The notes below the pieces were generated by a model. The model had not been told where the DNA came from and ran no database searches. It was given only the letters and a program-made list of their open reading frames with translations. DNA of 64,000 bases from Roridomyces roridus (taxonomy: Eukaryota > Basidiomycota > Agaricomycetes > Agaricales > Mycenaceae). Both the position numbers and the translations under genes were made by a program. Where the stretch lies: the NCBI GenBank assembly GCA_029378245.1, contig JARKIF010000012.1, forward strand, positions 1,488,001 to 1,552,000, read 5' to 3'. Below are positions 1 through 11,681 of the stretch, piece by piece (the first letter of the stretch is position 1; each line of letters starts with the position of its first letter).

Positions 1-520
1 TGTATGAGCGCCGATGCGGTAAGCGCCGGCCTCTGCGTCTGGTGGGGCGTGGAGTGCGAAAGTCTGCAGCGAAGCGCATTCCGAATCTGCTAGTTTGACC
101 TATTTCCCATGGATATCGTACTGATCACTTTTGTAGCAGATATTACTGTTTCGTTTGTTTCTTTTCGCTCCACACTCCACTCCCAATCACACTGTACTAT
201 CATTTGTAACCTTCCCGCACATACCCTACAAGTCCATAATATTAATACGATATCCACGCATCATGGAGCGCACTCCAACAAGAACGTTTGTGATGAACGA
301 CTCCTCCTTACGTTCCCACGGTTGAACAGGAGTTGACTCCACAAGAAGCAGCAGCACGCCTTCAAGTCTAGACTAAATTATACATGTACGTAGCACGGAA
401 TAAACGTCCACCTTGAGCCAGCAGAAACATTAGGACGGTACATACCTCAGACAGCGAGGTCACTTTTTCGACGGGTGAGTGAGTATACATGCAACACCGA
501 AATCAGCAAACAGCATGCGC
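1..520. other. Gene-free left edge
   Basis: No coding region, RNA gene or clear repeat is visible. The right part is probably the 3' flank of the minus-strand gene that ends at 521. Nothing else can be supported. Confidence 0.5.
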
Positions 521-3500
521 CTACTCGGAATCCCCCGACGCAGGCACCTCCGATCTAGCGCGCTTGTACAAATTCCCCTCGCTCGTCGCATCCCCATCAA
601 GCTCCTCCGACCGACGCTTGACGAGCCGAATGGTATTGTACTCACGCTCCCCGGTCCTAGCGCGTTTCGGCAGAGTCCCACCCTCCTCCCGACCAACAGA
701 GTCCGCACTCTCCTCAGACTCGAGCTCGTCAACAGACCGTTTGCGAGCTGACACCGGCACCTCGTCGTCGTCGTCATAGCCACGCTCATACTCCTCCTCC
801 TCCAGCTCCGAGCCTTCCTGCGAAACAAGATCGCTCTCCTCGACAAACGAGACGACACTATCCACGTCGAGACCTTGAGCATCGTCTTCGACGGGCAGAT
901 GGAGTACGAGTGGGCTTTTCTCTCGAACGGGCTCGGGAACGACGACGGGGGCAGGAGCGGGAAGGACGTTGACGGGATTACCGCCCTGGACAGCCTGAGC
1001 TGCGGCCATGGCACGCTCGCAGACGCTACACCGGCAATGGTACAACGGGGCGCACGCCTCGCGCCAGACCTAAAGCTCATCATTCAACAAGACGATCAAG
1101 TAAAAATAAAGTCAAGCGTACCAATCTTAGCGATTCCATGCTGTACGGAGGAAGATGCTCGATCGTATCGGGCACATGAGGAATTGGGCGCAGCAGCCTC
1201 GGCGGGTGAAGAACCGGCATCACAGCAATAGTCGGCTGGCCCGTCTCCTGCTGCTCCTTGTTCGGCTCCCCGGGCGGTGACGTCGACGGTGTGGAATGCA
1301 TAGTAGCACTGCTGGCCGTATCACTCGTCCTCGGCGTCCCTCCTTCAGTCGAATCATCACTTCCCTCCGCGCGCCTCCTCGCCTCCTCTGCATCCTTTCT
1401 CGCATTTTTCCTCCTCTCGCTCCAATCGACCCCGTCAAACCAAACTCCTTCCTCTTCCCTCAATTCCCTCACCACATCCGCCAAACTCATCCGCGTAGCA
1501 CGCATCGCTGGGTCAGGAGCGCCAACGACGCCGCCGTAAGCATCCAACGAACATTCGACGACAATCCGACGGACAATGTTACGGAAAACGGGGAGCAGGA
1601 GGACGCGCATTTGGCGGACATGACCATTATGAGCAGCCTCGGCGAGGGCGTATGTCGGGGGCGGGGGCGATGGAGGGCCTGGATGAGGAGCAGGCGGAGC
1701 GCTGACTGCAGGCATCGTAGGTGAAACACCCACGGAAGACCCGAGTTCGACTGGTGAGGACGGCGGTGAGACGGCCCAAGGGACAGGATGTACGGCCTTG
1801 ACGGGAAAGTTGGGATTATCTGCATCGAAGTCAGTATCAGAAAGAAGGGAAGAAAGAGAGACCTTACCCGACCGATACCAAATATCTGCCGGATCGACCC
1901 AAGACCCATCCAAAATCCTCCCGCGAGCCCAGTCCCCCAACGCCATTTCCGTCACCGTCATTTCCAACGCACTCGTCGCCTCTCTCTCGTCGTCACTCTC
2001 ATCGAGCTCCGAATCCTCGTCGTCGTAGTCGTGCTCCTCGAATAAATCCAGGTCATCCCCACCCCGCGTGTTGGTGTAACCCGCATTCGCATAAGCAGCT
2101 GCGTTAACAGCATTGTTGGCGTAGGCGCGGTCGTCGTCACCGATACTCGCCGGCGAGACGCTCCGGCCTCGACGACCCCTCCTCCCAGCATTCCTCCCGA
2201 GCAGACCAGCAGCATACTCGGCCCCCTCGGCAGCCGCCGTCAACTTTCGCGAAGCCAACGCCTGGTCCATCAACTCCACCCAACGCGTCTGCGAGCGCAG
2301 CCACCCACGGTCAGTAGCGATAGCGAGCACACTGGAAATCGTGCCCTCCGCCAGGTCAAGGAAGACCATAACAGCATACCTGACCTGCGGATCCGTAGGC
2401 GACGGCGCCAACAAACCAGGTTGATTCCTCGCCATCCCGAGCGTCCGCAAGAGCACTTCTCCCTCACCGCGAACCTTCCTCTCCCTCTCATCAGCAGCAA
2501 TGATCCCGTGCCGGCACAACCACTCTATGCGACACGTCTTGCACGTCGAATGAATCCCCCGAAAAATGCCCTCGTCCTCGTTCACGCCGAGACATTCGGC
2601 GGGCATTAAATTCGTCAGCCGCGTGGCTTCATCATACGCCACACGTAGATTCTCCGCCGCGCGCTCTCGCTGGATTTCACCCCCAGGCTGACGATCACGC
2701 ACCCCGTGCTCTGCCCTCAACATCTCATCCTGTGCGAATCTCAGCACGTCTTGGCTCAATCGCCGCGCCAGGTCTCCGTCTCGAAGACAGATACCGCAGT
2801 ACAGGAACGTCTCCAACCGCCGCTCTGCATGGGATTTGCAGACAGTGATGGTTCCCAGACGTGGGACGCCCGTGATGGAACGACGACCGGTCGCGAGACC
2901 GTGACCCCAGCCAGAAGGGCCGTTGAGCAGACAGGGAAGGCAGGACGCTTGGAGGAGTTTGCGAAAGTGGGTGTAGGGGGTAAGCTTGACGGGTCCGGGG
3001 GCAGGGGCGGAGGAGGAGTGTTCTGGCGCGGGCGGTGGCTGGGCCCATCCATATTGAGGACATTGGTTTTGTGGGTCGATGGCGTTGAGAGCCGCGTTCC
3101 AGAAGGCATGATGCTCGAGAGCCAGTCCCCACTGGGGACAGACACACATGAGGAGCTCGAGCGTGCGGGTGTCACGGGCAGCGATGAAGATGGTACGAGG
3201 AGCGAAGGGCCATGGGCGGTGTCCGTTGCGTAGCGTGTCGCCGGGGTAAAACCGCGGGTCCCACGTATGAGGTAAGTTCTGCGTCGGGGCGACGAGTTCC
3301 AAGTGGAAGGTTGCGATTAATCTGGATGCAATGATAAGATGACGACCGGGAATAATGGCAGAATCGGATCGAATGGATGGGTCACAGAAGGTGGCACAAG
3401 AAATGGGGAAAACGAAAGAGATCGGGGGCAGAACGCACCGGACTATGCTCGAGGGCAGTTGAGGCCACGACCTGAGCACCTTGCCCTTGTACCCAGTCCT

Positions 3501-3671
3501 CCTACTCGTCGCGATCGTGGCGGTTTTGGTCCCTGTTGGTGACGATGCTGCTGGAGCCTCTGCAGCGTCGATGTCGGTCTCATCGCTCGAGGTCGCCGTG
3601 CCTCTGTGTGTGGAGAGCGTGATCGTCGTCGTCGGCTGCGTCTGGGTGCCAGCAGGCAGTGTGGACGCCAT
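521..3671 (-). CDS. Large Cys-containing hypothetical protein, spliced
   Basis: I do not recognise a named family. The chosen start (MASTLPAGTQ) follows an upstream in-frame ATG at 3785 and begins a Ser/Thr-rich leader. In-frame introns are visible at about 3448-3325 (GTGCGTTC...CATCCAG) and about 1880-1833 (GTAAGGTC...GATGCAG). A third intron (1121-1070, GTACGCTT...CTTTAG) joins the main body to a last exon at 1069-521, giving MESLRL/VWREAC across the junction, so what look like two genes are one. Near the N-terminus LPSSIVRLIATFHLE looks like an F-box-type helix. The middle has the Cys motifs CGICLRDGD and CKTCRIEWLC. The last exon has CRCSVC followed by a long acidic, low-complexity tail with Lys-Arg patches such as KRARTG, which could act as nuclear signals. 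The protein would be roughly 1,000 residues. Function is unknown. Confidence 0.7.
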
Positions 3672-4640
3672 AGTGGTCAGTGCGGTAGACGTCACAAAAA
3701 GACGGGAGTGGGGTGCACAGCCCACTTTCCCAGGATCACTTGGCTGAATCAGCAACACACTTTTTTTCACACAATCTCCGACCAAATGGACAGATACTCT
3801 CAGAATTGGCGCTGTTGCACAAAAGGCTTCGGAGGTTTTTTTTGAAACCTCGAGAAAAGTGCTCTCTTGCCCATGGACGACTCAATCAGACCGGTCACCG
3901 CGAAAAGGATGCGCCGAGGATCATTGATCTCGCTTCGGACCTCTGCTTCCACCACCATATAAGTCCATTCGCCACAGCCGGTCCTTTATCTTCTCTGTCC
4001 ATGAAGAACCGGATTGCCTGGGACCCTGACCCGAATAGTCCGTCCAATTCCGCCGAGGACAGCAAGCACCAGCCCGAGTGCCGACCTTGTCCCGCCTCCG
4101 GTTACTAGCGTCTTGGTTGCAAGAAACTTCTTTGGCTGGCCGAGTCATGCAATAGCTACTCCTCGTTCCTGGATCAAATCTCGCACGAGGGGTTGGATCG
4201 CATCGCTGGTATATTTTTGCCGCTCGTGTCTTTTGTTTCAAGATATCCGTTTCCCGATCACTATGTTGGAACTTGGACGCTCCTGCACAGAATTGACAAT
4301 CCTTCGGTGGACTCTCATACTTACGAGTATGCTCCGCTGGCGATGAAATATACTACAGGCAATGTACACTCGTACACTCGTGTGGGTTACGTCGTCCGAG
4401 TCAGCCATAGTTCTTTCCCATGATCATCAGCCGAAGACTCCCCAACTGCCACATCTAAACCCACGGGTACAGCTATAAAGAATGCGTCGGCGTGGATCAC
4501 GGCACCAGGTACAGTGCTCCCCCCCCCCCATGTACCAGCCCCAGGTCTTTCACACTCCATCCGCCCGCGAGGCAGGCCAGGTCGACTATGCTGTCTTTGC
4601 TTCCGACCAGTGCGTACCTTGACTCTGCCTTGGACAGCCG
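3672..4640. other. Intergenic region, possible degraded coding remnant
   Basis: This is the shared upstream region of the minus-strand gene starting at 3671 and the plus-strand gene near 4641. On the minus strand around 4241-4000 there is a short open stretch with a glycine-rich TLVTGGGTRSALG pattern, but it is cut by stops and has no clear start. A poly-C tract lies at about 4519-4528. No gene is supported. Confidence 0.4.
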
Positions 4641-6136
4641 ATGAGTCCTAACTCGTCCTGTTTCAGCCGAGTACTTCAGGCGTTCTTCCTTTTAGGGCTC
4701 GGTGCGCGAAGTGGACTTGCTCGACATCTCCTCCTGAAACTCACGGAAAGCACAGTGATCCTGATATACGACCACATCCTGACCTTGGGAATGGAGATCA
4801 AGTATATCTGGCGCTCGAAACTGCGCCCGGGTACATGCTGGTTTCTCGCCGTCAGATATATCGGTCTGGCGGCGACTTTGGCGATGATTCCGTATCACTT
4901 TATGGTGTTGGACCACGAGAGGTAATGTACCTCGAGAAATATGTGTCTCGAACAGTGGCTTAATCCCACTCAATCACAGTTGCTCCAAGCTACAATGGAT
5001 GCGGGAGATCATCATAGTCGCACAAGAACTCCTCATTGAAGGTCGGTTCGGAGCAACCACTTGCCGTGCATCGAGGTTGACAATCCTCACGTACTAGTCA
5101 CCCTGGCTCTCCGCGTCCTCGCCATGTACAGCTTCAACAGATGGATATTTTCCGGCTTCGCCACTGGGATTTGCACCTTAACGGGTATCTCTCTGGCAAG
5201 TACGACCTCATTCCAACCTTCACCCCAATTTCACGTTTCATTTCAAGTGGGCGATGATCGCGTACGGGAAACGCACTGACCTGCTCGTGGCGCCTGGACT
5301 GAGCGGATGTCATGCGGCGTACTCGCACTCTGCGTGAGTTCTCTTTCGTTCTTTCCCTCATCAATAGTTTCTGATACACCACCAGTGCTCTCCGTGAGGG
5401 TGTTTCAGAACTCACTTGTCGTGATGACTTACTTTGAAATTAGGACCAGCGGCCATCTGGGAGGTAGTGTAAGTCAACCACTTCTACCAAGCGCGCGCAA
5501 TCAGTCACGATACAGAACAAAATAGACTTGCTTGTGACATTCTCGTCTTCGTCTTAACGGTACGACGAGCGCATCAACGCCGTCGGATGCCGCACTACTC
5601 GGGATCGTTAATGGCCAGAATGGAGACTGATGGTACGTGCACAGACTCGACTCGTGTATGTATTCCAAATTCAAAGAAAACCACGCATAGGAACCATGTA
5701 TTTCGGGTGCGCCTTACACTCGGCAGGGACTAAGTAGATCTAATGGCTGACTCAAGGATGATTGTCCTCGCAAATTTCGGCAATGTCTTGTCTTTTTATG
5801 TGAGTCTGACTTCTCTGCATCGTACTTGCGAGTTTATCGCCCACGTAGGTCGGCGATGTACGTTCTTTGGACCTCTTCAATCGACATTGGCACCGACTCT
5901 ATTCCCAGATTCTCACCGTCGGATTGCTCTCTTGGTTCACGACAAAGTAAGCTAGCTGTATTCAATTCCAACTGAATCCCGATCGCATTTCCAGCCTCTC
6001 AATAACGCTGTTGTGTCGGTTGATGCTGAATCTGCATGAAGCGGCGGCGGTGGGGATGTCGGACACTACTACTGATGGCGGGGATATAACGGTGTCGATC
6101 AGGTTCACGGCACCTAGAGCAGGAGAGGAAGAATGA
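4641..6136 (+). CDS. DUF6533-type integral membrane protein, multi-exon
   Basis: This resembles the basidiomycete family of multi-pass membrane proteins with an N-terminal DUF6533 domain; their function is unknown. The first exon carries the domain hallmark LIYDHILTLGMEIKYIWRSK followed by a hydrophobic helix. Later coding blocks, separated by short introns, include LRVLAMYSFNRWIF, LACDILVFVLTVRRAHQRRR, the typical GTMYFG and MIVLANFGNVLSFY segment, and LLCRLMLNLHEAAAVG near the end. The last exon reads to a TGA at 6134-6136. These blocks appear in family order at the expected spacing (about seven helices). The start at 4641 is the first ATG in frame with the domain; an extra upstream exon is possible. 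Exact splice sites around 5330-5560 are uncertain, so a decayed copy cannot be excluded. Confidence 0.6.
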
Positions 6137-6552
6137 ATCACTCACCGTTCCAGGTCTTGCCTTGGCTCGTTGAGGCGGAAATTGCGCCCGTCAAATATTC
6201 TATTTCGAAATTTACATCCAGCCGAGACTTCAATTTACAATATACACGGGACCCGCTGCGGTGGCTAGCCGTTTGGATACACAGGCAAAGCAGCGGGCAG
6301 TACTCTGGGAAGAGAAGTCCATTGTGTCATGTCTCAAGACATGAGGAACGACTGTAAGATTCGTTTGGTACCGGTCCAAAGTCGATCCGTTGAGGCCACA
6401 ACAAGCGGAACATATTGATTTGAAGTTCTCAGAATGACAAAATCTGAACATCTTGATAGAAATCCGGCTCCCGCCCTACTTATGTTCTACAAAGAGCTGC
6501 TAGCGCCAGTGTTCATTCTTTTGAGGACGCCCTGCTACTCTATGGCCTCGAG
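6137..6552. other. Convergent intergenic spacer
   Basis: This lies between the 3' ends of the DUF6533 gene (+) and the aldolase gene (-). Short ORFs exist on both strands but none has recognisable features. Confidence 0.4.
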
Positions 6553-7903
6553 TCAAAAGCCGGTGGGAGAAGGCTTCGCCCCATTCCTCAAATCATTCGT
6601 ATACAACACCTCATTATCAACCTGCTGCGCCCAGAGCGACCACGCCCGGCTCACCCTTGTAGTTCCAGGACGTAATTAAGCCAACTGAAATGCAAAAAAT
6701 TCGCACAGGTGACTCACAAAGTTAACGCCGTCGTCCCTGTATCTGTGACTTCGCGAGGGTTGAGCGCTTTGGGGCTCGTTCTTCCACCACCGAGGAGGAT
6801 GGCTTGGAATTGGACTGTTGCGTCTTGTTTGATGTAGAACGAGTTGAAGACGGCGTCGCGGAGGGAGGGTCCTCGGATGGACATGCCGTGACCTCTGAGG
6901 ATTTCAAGTCATGAGACATATGTGGAACGGATGAGATGAAATGTAGGATGCGTACCTCATCAATACGACCTAACCGGCGATTCGAGGTCGGACAAATCGA
7001 GATGGTTGTTTGAATTTACCTGACTGTCATTCGTAAACGTCTTGGCTAGCGCATCTCCAAGAGCTTCGTTCCGAATGAGTAGGTCGTGTAGCTGACTCTC
7101 CGGCAAAACACTCGCAGGAAGGTTCCGTGCGTCGAAGATGGGTGCCCCCTGGGATCCCACGGCCGGTGACTGTTATGAAATGATCAGTGACCTTCGAAGA
7201 GCGAGATAACAGCTGTATATTACCGTGTGTATCTCAGAAACCAATGGGACGTCCGCTTGGTTTGCGAACGGAAGGATCTCTTGCGTATGAGAATGGACGA
7301 CTCCCAGCACGTCTGGGAATCTTTTGAAGATCTAGGAGATGAAAGCTCAGTTTTATATGTATCAAAGCAAATCAATTGAAATGTACCTCGGAGTGGATGA
7401 ATCGTTCAGCGAACCCAGTGGGCACTGCAGACCCGACTACGGAGGAGTTGAACGTCAGCTGGACCGCTGTGGCATTGTCGACTTCATATCTACAATGATG
7501 AAACGTGAGAGGGGTCTGTCCAAGAAGAGGTCGGTGTTCATGCACGTTACTATCGACTGCGACGTGGCTTGTGCCGGTGCGATTGCAAAAGTCCTAGGAA
7601 TCACAAATTGAGCAAGAAGGAAAAAAGACAGGCAACGCACATGAGGAATTGACTGGCATTGGCTGGGTTCCGGACAGAGGCATGTCCAAACGCATCCACG
7701 ACGTCCAAGAAATGAAGGATATCTAGCGATTCTCAAGTATGCATCCATGATAGAGAAAAGAAGAATCACGTACGACTGGCGTCCAGTAGATCAGAAGAAG
7801 CAGCCATCACCGAAGCAACGACCTGTCCTAAACACAACTGCAGGCCCGAGAGCCCTGCAAGCCCGAGAAAAACAATCTTGGTCGACGACGACAAGGCGCG
7901 CAT
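6553..7903 (-). CDS. Class II aldolase/adducin family protein with signal peptide
   Basis: A spliced gene of the class II aldolase/adducin fold (zinc-dependent aldolases and related epimerases such as fuculose-phosphate aldolase). The start at 7903 gives a signal peptide, MRALSSSTKIVFLGLAGL, ending near LCLGQ, so the product is probably secreted. Blocks in order are HILHFLDVVDAFGHASVRNP (substrate loop), YEVDNATAVQL, FKRFPDVLGVVHSHT (HxH of the metal site), a segment around VGSQGAPIFDAR, RGHGMSIRGPSLRDAVF (third metal His), and a C-terminus ending NGAKPSPTGF. Introns are GT-AG; the first lies at about 7785-7737. The last intron (GTGAGTCACC...) is set so that the frame runs on to the TGA at 6555-6553. 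Family members are usually cytosolic, so the leader is unusual. The substrate cannot be inferred. Confidence 0.8.
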
Positions 7904-8206
7904 GGGAGGGAAAATGGTGCCATGGAGCCATTGTGTGAACGTTTTGTAGTCCGGTAAAGTAGATCATGTGAACTCCGGCCGACGGAGAGGCGAGATCATG
8001 GGAAAGTAAGGTACTGAATGGCAGTGAACGCTGCGCAATGTGGACAACGGGAGTCCGTTCCGAAGCGATGTAAATCGGTCACCAGAAAACAGGCACTCAC
8101 CTCCCACATGACATTAGGTCCCGGTCGCAAAAAAACATCCCTCGAACCAGCGAAGATTTCTATATTTTCTACGACAAAAGGCCGTCAGAAATACTTCAGA
8201 GCGCCT
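7904..8206. other. Promoter region of the secreted aldolase gene
   Basis: Upstream region of the minus-strand gene starting at 7903 and 3' flank of the minus-strand gene ending at 8207. No distinct element was recognised. Confidence 0.4.
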
Positions 8207-10239
8207 TCACCGTACGGTAGACGACGATTCTCCGGTGGGCGGCGACAGGCTCTTCCAGACCCAAGTCCTCCTCTTCGGCTTCGGACCCTCCCCCTCCCCC
8301 TCCCCCCTCACCTTCCGTTTCAGCGGATTCGGAGCGCTCACCGTCTGCGCCCGGCCGTCTGCCCCTCGGTTCGATCTCGTTTGAGGAACATTCACATACT
8401 TTTTCCTCAACTCCTCAAGCTTGGCACTAGGAATCGCCTCCCACCGACATTTGCCATCGAGGAAACGCTGGTACAAGTCGGTCAGAACAGGCGCGAAACT
8501 GGCTGGGAATTGCGTTAAGCTGGTCTTCATCTGCACCTCCGCGGGCCAGCCCACGAGTTGAAACCCGAGCTGCGCTTTGATCTTGCGCTCGTAGTGGGCG
8601 TACTCCATGCAAATTGCAGGATTCCCGGTAGCCTTTCCTGTTTGAAGTATGTGATTCCGACGAGGAGAGGAGAAGGACGACGCACGGAGACCAGAAGTGA
8701 TTTGAGATGTTAACGCATTCTGGAGTTGCTTGAACGTCATCGACGGGGCCGCAGACTCCGTGGCAGCGGGGATGGTAATTTTGAGTTTCGGCGGCAACTC
8801 AGGTGGCGCGGGCGGAGGGCTGGTGATGGTACCAGAATATTTCTTCAACAACCCCTCCCGCTCAGCAGACGGCACCGGCTCCCAGCGACACGTCCCTTTA
8901 CTCAAAAGTTGATGTAGAGTCGCGATCTGCGGCGCGGTGAGAGTGGATGGGCTTTGAAGCGGACATTCTAAAGGCCAGCCGACAAGCTGGAATCCCAATT
9001 TGGCCCGGACGTCACGCTGGTAGTTGGCGTACGCCATTTGAGCGTCTGGATTGCCTGTAGCTTCCCCTAGAAGAGGTGAGGTCGGATGAGCGGAGAATGA
9101 TAGACGACGCACTGAGCCCGGAGTTGATCGTGTCCCTGACTTCGTCCCGCGGTCGGTTGTGGGAAAAATTCGAGACGGGAGCCGAAATGCTTGAATTTCT
9201 TTGACAAACGACGATTGCGGTTTCCGACTTTGCCTCGGGCTTCTTCTTCTTTGGTACCGACTCGCGCTTCTGTATCTGTGAGGCTTTGGATAGGGCGTGA
9301 AAAGGGGACTTGCCTCTTGGAAACCACTGAGACGAGTTTTCAGGTCAGCAATTTGAGCTTCGTTCTGGACGTTCATCTAGCCCGTTCAGAGTCAAACATG
9401 GCGCGTTGAGAAAAGACAGACCTCTTGGCTTTCCTCGAGGGCGGTTCTCAAAGGTTCCAGTTCAGTGTCGATCGTCTGCAACGGTCAGTGTCGAGGCAGC
9501 GCGTTGGTAGAGAGGCGAACCTCTCTAAGACGTTGATTCCCCTCTTTAAGACGTTGACTCTCCTCTTTGAGACGTTGATTCTCTTCAACAGCCGCCCTCA
9601 ATGCGGTCTGCTGGGCTTCGACTTGCTCGACGGTCCTGTCTTTCCACTTCTAGGGCGAAGGCGTCACGGGGCGGAAGAATTGAGAGCCGTAACTGAGTGG
9701 TACCTTCAATTCTTCGCTGTGAGCCGTCTGTCTCTAGATTCGCACGTCAGTTATGTCCCCTCACGATCACAAGATAGCGGACGCACCTCCTTTTCCCGTA
9801 CGAGCAAAACTCTCTCCTCTGCAAGCAAAGCTCTCTTCTCCGCAAACGATGCCCTCTCCTCTGCAAGCGCCCGAGCTTCCGTCTCCAGACCACATTTCTG
9901 CTCGCGCACATCGTCGAGCCGGGACTCCAGGCTCTAGTCAAATAGAGGCTCGGCATGGGAATAGTCGGTGGAGAAAAGACTCACCGCCTCCATCTCCTGT
10001 CTCTCTTTCTTCTCCGCTCGCAGCTGCTCAAGTTCTGCGTAGAACTTGTCCTCGGAGTAATCCCTCGGTGGCGCGGTTCCGCAGGACTCGCATCCGGGTC
10101 GACTCGAGAGCAGAGCCTGGAGCCGCGTCGCTTTCTCGGTGAGTGTCTGGATCTCGAGCCTGGATGCCGTGAGCTTATCCGTGAGGAGCTTGAGATAGCC
10201 GGGGAGCATGTCCGGGTGCATCTGGACGGTGAACTCCAT
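8207..10239 (-). CDS. Coiled-coil protein with a duplicated ~75-residue domain
   Basis: Function unknown. Translation starts at MEFTVQMHPDMLPGYLKLL. A long coiled coil follows, rich in Glu, Arg and Leu with heptad-like repeats, for example RLDDVREQK, EERASFAEKRALLAEER and the near-repeats QRLKEESQRLKEGNQRLRE. The C-terminal half has two copies of one domain, each beginning ATGNP, containing KLGFQLVGWP or QLGFQLVGWP, then CRWE.(V/I)PSA and ending LKKY or RKKY (about 9061-8835 and 8638-8395). A basic tail with PLKRKVRGEGEG and KPKRRTW follows and could direct nuclear import. Several short introns interrupt the coiled-coil part. An upstream in-frame ATG at 10398 is an alternative start. Confidence 0.65.
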
Positions 10240-10438
10240 GGTGGCAAGCGCGCGAGCACAGAAAAGACGATAGAGGGAGAAGGCAAGAGTGATCACGTAA
10301 TGTTGCGTAAGCGCCTGCCAAAAGCGGTCAGCCGAGGTTCCCACGACCTCTCTCTTCCTGAGTCCTCCGATGTCATTCTGTATCAGATCGCCCGCCACAA
10401 AAACGATTCCATGCTAGCATGGTATTTAGTTGGAAGTA

Positions 10439-11188
10439 TTACACGTTCACCAGAGATCCTACAATCGCCGCCAATTCTACAGCTGTCGGGTCGTCACCTC
10501 TCCGCTGAGCCCTCGACATCTCTTCGTACATCTCCTCCCACTGCTCCGCGTCATAATCGCCTTCGGGAATCTCCCATTGCTCGCTCTGCGTCTCCCACCT
10601 CTCGCTCTGCGTCTCCCAAGCCTCGCTCCCCTCCTCCCACTGCTCCCACTGCTCACTCTGCGCGTCGTCGTTGAAGGATTTCACTCGCCGGATAGCCGGG
10701 AGTACCACATATTTCTTGGCCGTACCTACCAAAGATGAGTCAATCTCCTCAGATGCATACTTATGTGAAGCAAAAACTCACCTCGCCGTTTAGCTGGCCT
10801 CGCAATATCCATGAGCGAAACAACGACCTTCTCCTCGGGTACCCGCATCTCCGCCGCAAGGTCCTCATCCTGCTCCTCCACACCAGTGACTTCGACCTTG
10901 ACATCATCTCCGTCGACTTGACTCGCACACACGAACGAGTCACCGTTCCACTGCACGCCGTCCATCCGCCCCGGGTTGCGTCGAATGACTCCGGCGGGGG
11001 TAAGATGCTTCTCTGTAGCTGCGTCTGCCTTGGCTTTGAGGATGGCTTCGCGGTAGGTAAGTCCCGCCGTCTTTGCTTGTGCGCGGAATGCCTGATATCG
11101 AGTTAGCAAGAGCTGACGGCGGGATGAAGCAGAAGAGTACCTTGCGCACGACTCTAGGTGAATGGGGATTGAGCTCCGAGCGGGTCAT
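10439..11188 (-). CDS. Small hypothetical protein with SEQWE-type repeats
   Basis: A three-exon gene. Exon 1 encodes MTRSELNPHSPRVVRK and is joined by an intron starting GTACTCTTC to AFRAQAKTAGLTYREAILKA. A second intron (GTGAGTTTTTGC...TTGGTAG) joins PAKRRG to TAKKYVVLPAIRRVK. The C-terminus carries an acidic, Trp-rich repeat: QSEQWEQWEEG, ETQSERWE, ETQSEQWE and AEQWEEMYEEM. The protein has about 220 residues, no membrane segment and no signal peptide. I do not recognise the family. The WE-rich repeat may be a protein-binding or coiled segment, but that is only inference. Confidence 0.6.
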
Positions 11189-11681
11189 CTTTTATTGGGT
11201 TGTCGCGGTGTGGGGTAAGTAAGAGGTTTGTATTGTATTGAGTGGCACAGAAAGGGGCTTTATATAGTGCCCGGACCGAGTCATCTGCGTATGTAATCGC
11301 GCGCCCGAATGCGCTTGGATCTGTCAGTCAAACGATTCCCCTGGATTCGGGGTGAGTCAGATGTGGTTTTTCCTGTGTCAGACTGTCAGTGGTGCTGACG
11401 GAACCGTTGGCAGAATGTTCCAGTAGCTGCTGGTTAGCTCGGCGACTGATTGGTAAGACAGAAGTATTCTGAGCGGCGGGTGCCGACTCGGAACGACAAA
11501 ACAGGACGCGGTCGGGTAGGCATCGCGACCCGCCTCAGATTCAACTTTTATTTAATCTAACTTGCGCGTAAGTATGTATGCATCGCCCACGGCGAATTTT
11601 AGCAGCAAAGTCCCGAGCCAAAGACATTTTTCAAACTAAACTGCAATTACTGGCACACAGCCTGCTTTTTTCCCGCTCGCC
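11189..11681. other. Promoter and intergenic region
   Basis: The upstream region of the SEQWE-repeat gene includes TATATA near 11271, about 80 bases before its start codon on the minus strand. The left part of the next feature's 3' flank is also here. No gene is seen. Confidence 0.4.

Noticed and set aside
3921..4241. Minus-strand ORF with a glycine-rich motif in another frame
   Set aside because: No continuous frame, no start and no family match; probably chance or a very old remnant.
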